NCBI GenBank assembly: GCA_016866645.1 | Contig: VGLX01000087.1 | Coordinates: 1-6,256 of the forward strand | Direction of reading: 5' to 3' | Length of the DNA stretch: 6,256 nt | Source: Candidatus Woesearchaeota archaeon | GTDB taxonomy: Archaea > Nanobdellota > Nanobdellia > SCGC-AAA011-G17 > VGLX01 | Shown: piece by piece, positions 5,141 to 6,256 of the stretch | How positions within the stretch are numbered: position 1 is the stretch's first letter | Layout: every line of letters starts with the position of its first letter | Program-made: the position numbers and the translations under genes | The notes under the pieces: model-generated | Databases searched by the model: none | What the model was told of the DNA's origin: nothing | The model's input: only the letters and a program-made list of their open reading frames with translations

Positions 5141-6226
5141 ATGGGATCAAAATTCGACCGTTCTTTCCTTCTAGAAAGATCAAAAACAGCAAAGATGGAA
5201 CTTGTGAAATTAAAAAACTTGGACTTGAGCAAATGCAACTCTTTCGATGACCTGACCAAGGCCATGAGCATGACCGCTTTCGGCGGACGGCAGCTTGGAG
5301 AAGCGGTAGACGTTGCCGAAGCGATGATAAAAGACAAGGACTGCCTGAAAGTTTTGACATTAAGCGGGGCTATAACCATCGCTAAGATGAACTTGGTGAT
5401 CTGTGACATGATAGACAACGGGATGGTCGACGTGATAATAGCGACAGGCGCCCTAGTCTCCCATGGTTTCATAGACGGCGCAGGGTTCTACCATTACAAA
5501 AACCCGGGCCACATACCTGATGAGGAATTGCTAAAACTGGGTTATGACAGAGTATATGACAGCTTAGAGACTGAAGAGAACTTCGATGCCGTAGCCAAAA
5601 TATTCTATGCTACGTTCAACAGCATGGCCAAAGACGACTACATATGCAGCTACAGGATATTCGAAAAATTAGGGGAGTACTTGACCAAGCATTGCGAGGG
5701 GAGGAACGTCTTCAAATCAGCGCACAGCAAGAAAATCCCGATTTTCATACCCGCATTCCTAGACTCAGACATAGGTATAGAGTTCTACCTTAACAACCAG
5801 GCCAGGAAAGACAAAGGAGAAGAGCCTCTCACTTACGAACCGATATTCGACCTGGAAAAATACGTAGACCTCGTGTTTAACGCTAAGAAAGTAGGCATCT
5901 TCACCATTGGCGGTGGAGTGCCTAGGAACTGGGCCCAGCAGGTAGGGCCGATACTCCAGTGGAACCTTGTGAGGATGGACAAGAAACTGTCCGAGGAAGA
6001 GATAAAGAAGTATTCTAAAAGGTTCTCTTACGGCGTGAGGATATGCCCTGAGCCGGTGCACTGGGGAGGACTGTCAGGCTGCACGTATTCTGAAGGGGTA
6101 TCATGGGGGAAGTTCACCCCCGTAAGCGAGGGCGGAAGGTACGCAGAGGTTATGTGCGACGCGACCATAGCCTGGCCGATAATCGTGAAAGCCCTGCTGG
6201 AAAGGCTGAAAGGCAAGAAACGTTAG
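5141..6226 (+). CDS. Deoxyhypusine synthase family protein (DHS-like)
   Basis: This 361-aa protein belongs to the NAD-dependent family that transfers a 4-aminobutyl group from spermidine. Canonical DHS acts on a lysine of aIF5A; relatives include homospermidine synthases. Visible motifs are TLSGAITIAKMNLVICDMID (73-92) and VIIATGALVSHGF (98-110) in the NAD-binding half, FIPAFLDSDIGIEF (202-215), FTIGGGVPRNWAQQ (254-267), and LSGCTYSEGVSWGKF (311-325) with the catalytic Lys324 and conserved Trp322 and Glu318. CDATIAWPIIVKALLERL (339-356) closes the fold. Length is normal. Compared from memory with human DHS, positions equivalent to Asp313, Asp316 and His288 are Trp308, Leu311 and Asn263/Trp264, a pattern nearer to bacterial DHS-like proteins than to classical DHS. 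The family is sure; the exact substrate is not, so no gene symbol is given. It has its own promoter, divergent from the GNAT gene. Confidence 0.93.
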   Translation: MGSKFDRSFLLERSKTAKMELVKLKNLDLSKCNSFDDLTKAMSMTAFGGRQLGEAVDVAEAMIKDKDCLKVLTLSGAITIAKMNLVICDMIDNGMVDVIIATGALVSHGFIDGAGFYHYKNPGHIPDEELLKLGYDRVYDSLETEENFDAVAKIFYATFNSMAKDDYICSYRIFEKLGEYLTKHCEGRNVFKSAHSKKIPIFIPAFLDSDIGIEFYLNNQARKDKGEEPLTYEPIFDLEKYVDLVFNAKKVGIFTIGGGVPRNWAQQVGPILQWNLVRMDKKLSEEEIKKYSKRFSYGVRICPEPVHWGGLSGCTYSEGVSWGKFTPVSEGGRYAEVMCDATIAWPIIVKALLERLKGKKR

Positions 6227-6256
6227 GCTAGTTCCATGACGGTTATTGCAGCTATC
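6223..6256 (-). CDS. Possible 3' end of a convergent gene (runs off right edge)
   Basis: The minus strand reads I-A-A-I-T-V-M-E-L-A followed by TAA at 6225-6223, entering from the right edge. Codons (ATA, GCT, GCA, ATA, ACC, GTC) suit this genome and a hydrophobic C-terminus is plausible, but ten codons cannot establish a gene. If real, it ends overlapping the DHS-like gene by 4 nt. No identity can be given. Confidence 0.25.
   Translation of the reverse strand, partial: IAAITVMELA

Noticed and set aside
5053..5472. Minus-strand open frame opposite the DHS-like gene
   Set aside because: It lies largely within the coding region of a clear DHS-family gene on the other strand and shows no recognisable protein.
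5765..6061. Minus-strand frame opposite the DHS-like gene
   Set aside because: It is a shadow of the conserved GGGVPRNWAQQ to ICPEP coding region, with no independent support.
1..6256. CRISPR arrays, tRNA or rRNA genes, insertion sequences
   Set aside because: No regularly spaced repeats, cloverleaf-like segments with CCA-type ends, rRNA core sequences or transposase motifs were seen on reading through both strands.

Overview
The window looks archaeal. The reasons are TATA-type promoter elements about 25 nt upstream of several start codons, frequent ATA (Ile) and AGG/AGA (Arg) codons, a deoxyhypusine-synthase-family gene, and small intergenic spaces. It has both DNA gyrase and a deoxyhypusine-synthase-family protein. 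That fits a gyrase-bearing euryarchaeote or a DPANN-type lineage; the sequence alone does not decide between them.

Layout. Five genes (one of them broken) lie on the minus strand, and one gene lies on the plus strand at the right end. In the direction of minus-strand transcription, starting from about 5000, they are: a GNAT N-acetyltransferase gene broken by a one-base frameshift (5001-4160); a flavodoxin-fold FMN reductase / iron-sulfur-flavoprotein-like protein (4084-3200); an amidohydrolase-2 family metal-dependent hydrolase (3141-2314); a free-standing LAGLIDADG homing endonuclease (2118-1165); and the N-terminal 390 codons of DNA gyrase subunit B (1172 to the left edge). On the plus strand, divergent from the GNAT gene, is a deoxyhypusine-synthase-like gene (5141-6226). 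Its stop may overlap by 4 nt the 3' end of a convergent gene that runs off the right edge. No stretch longer than 300 bases lacks a gene; the largest gap is the 195-bp space at 2119-2313.

The most interesting part is the endonuclease-gyrB junction. The endonuclease stop overlaps the gyrB start by 8 nt and the gyrB ribosome-binding site lies inside the endonuclease gene, so gyrB is probably co-transcribed and translationally coupled to a selfish gene. The first ~22 residues of the endonuclease also resemble the N-terminus of GyrB, and the two start regions share an identical 10-nt RBS/start block. This suggests that the endonuclease gene captured a duplicated gyrB 5' end.

The other genes do not form an obvious pathway. 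The GNAT, flavoprotein and amidohydrolase genes each appear to have their own TATA box placed for a leaderless transcript. The endonuclease, gyrB and the plus-strand gene have Shine-Dalgarno sequences. The deoxyhypusine-synthase-like protein keeps the catalytic lysine but lacks several acidic/His residues of the eukaryotic enzyme, so its substrate is uncertain.
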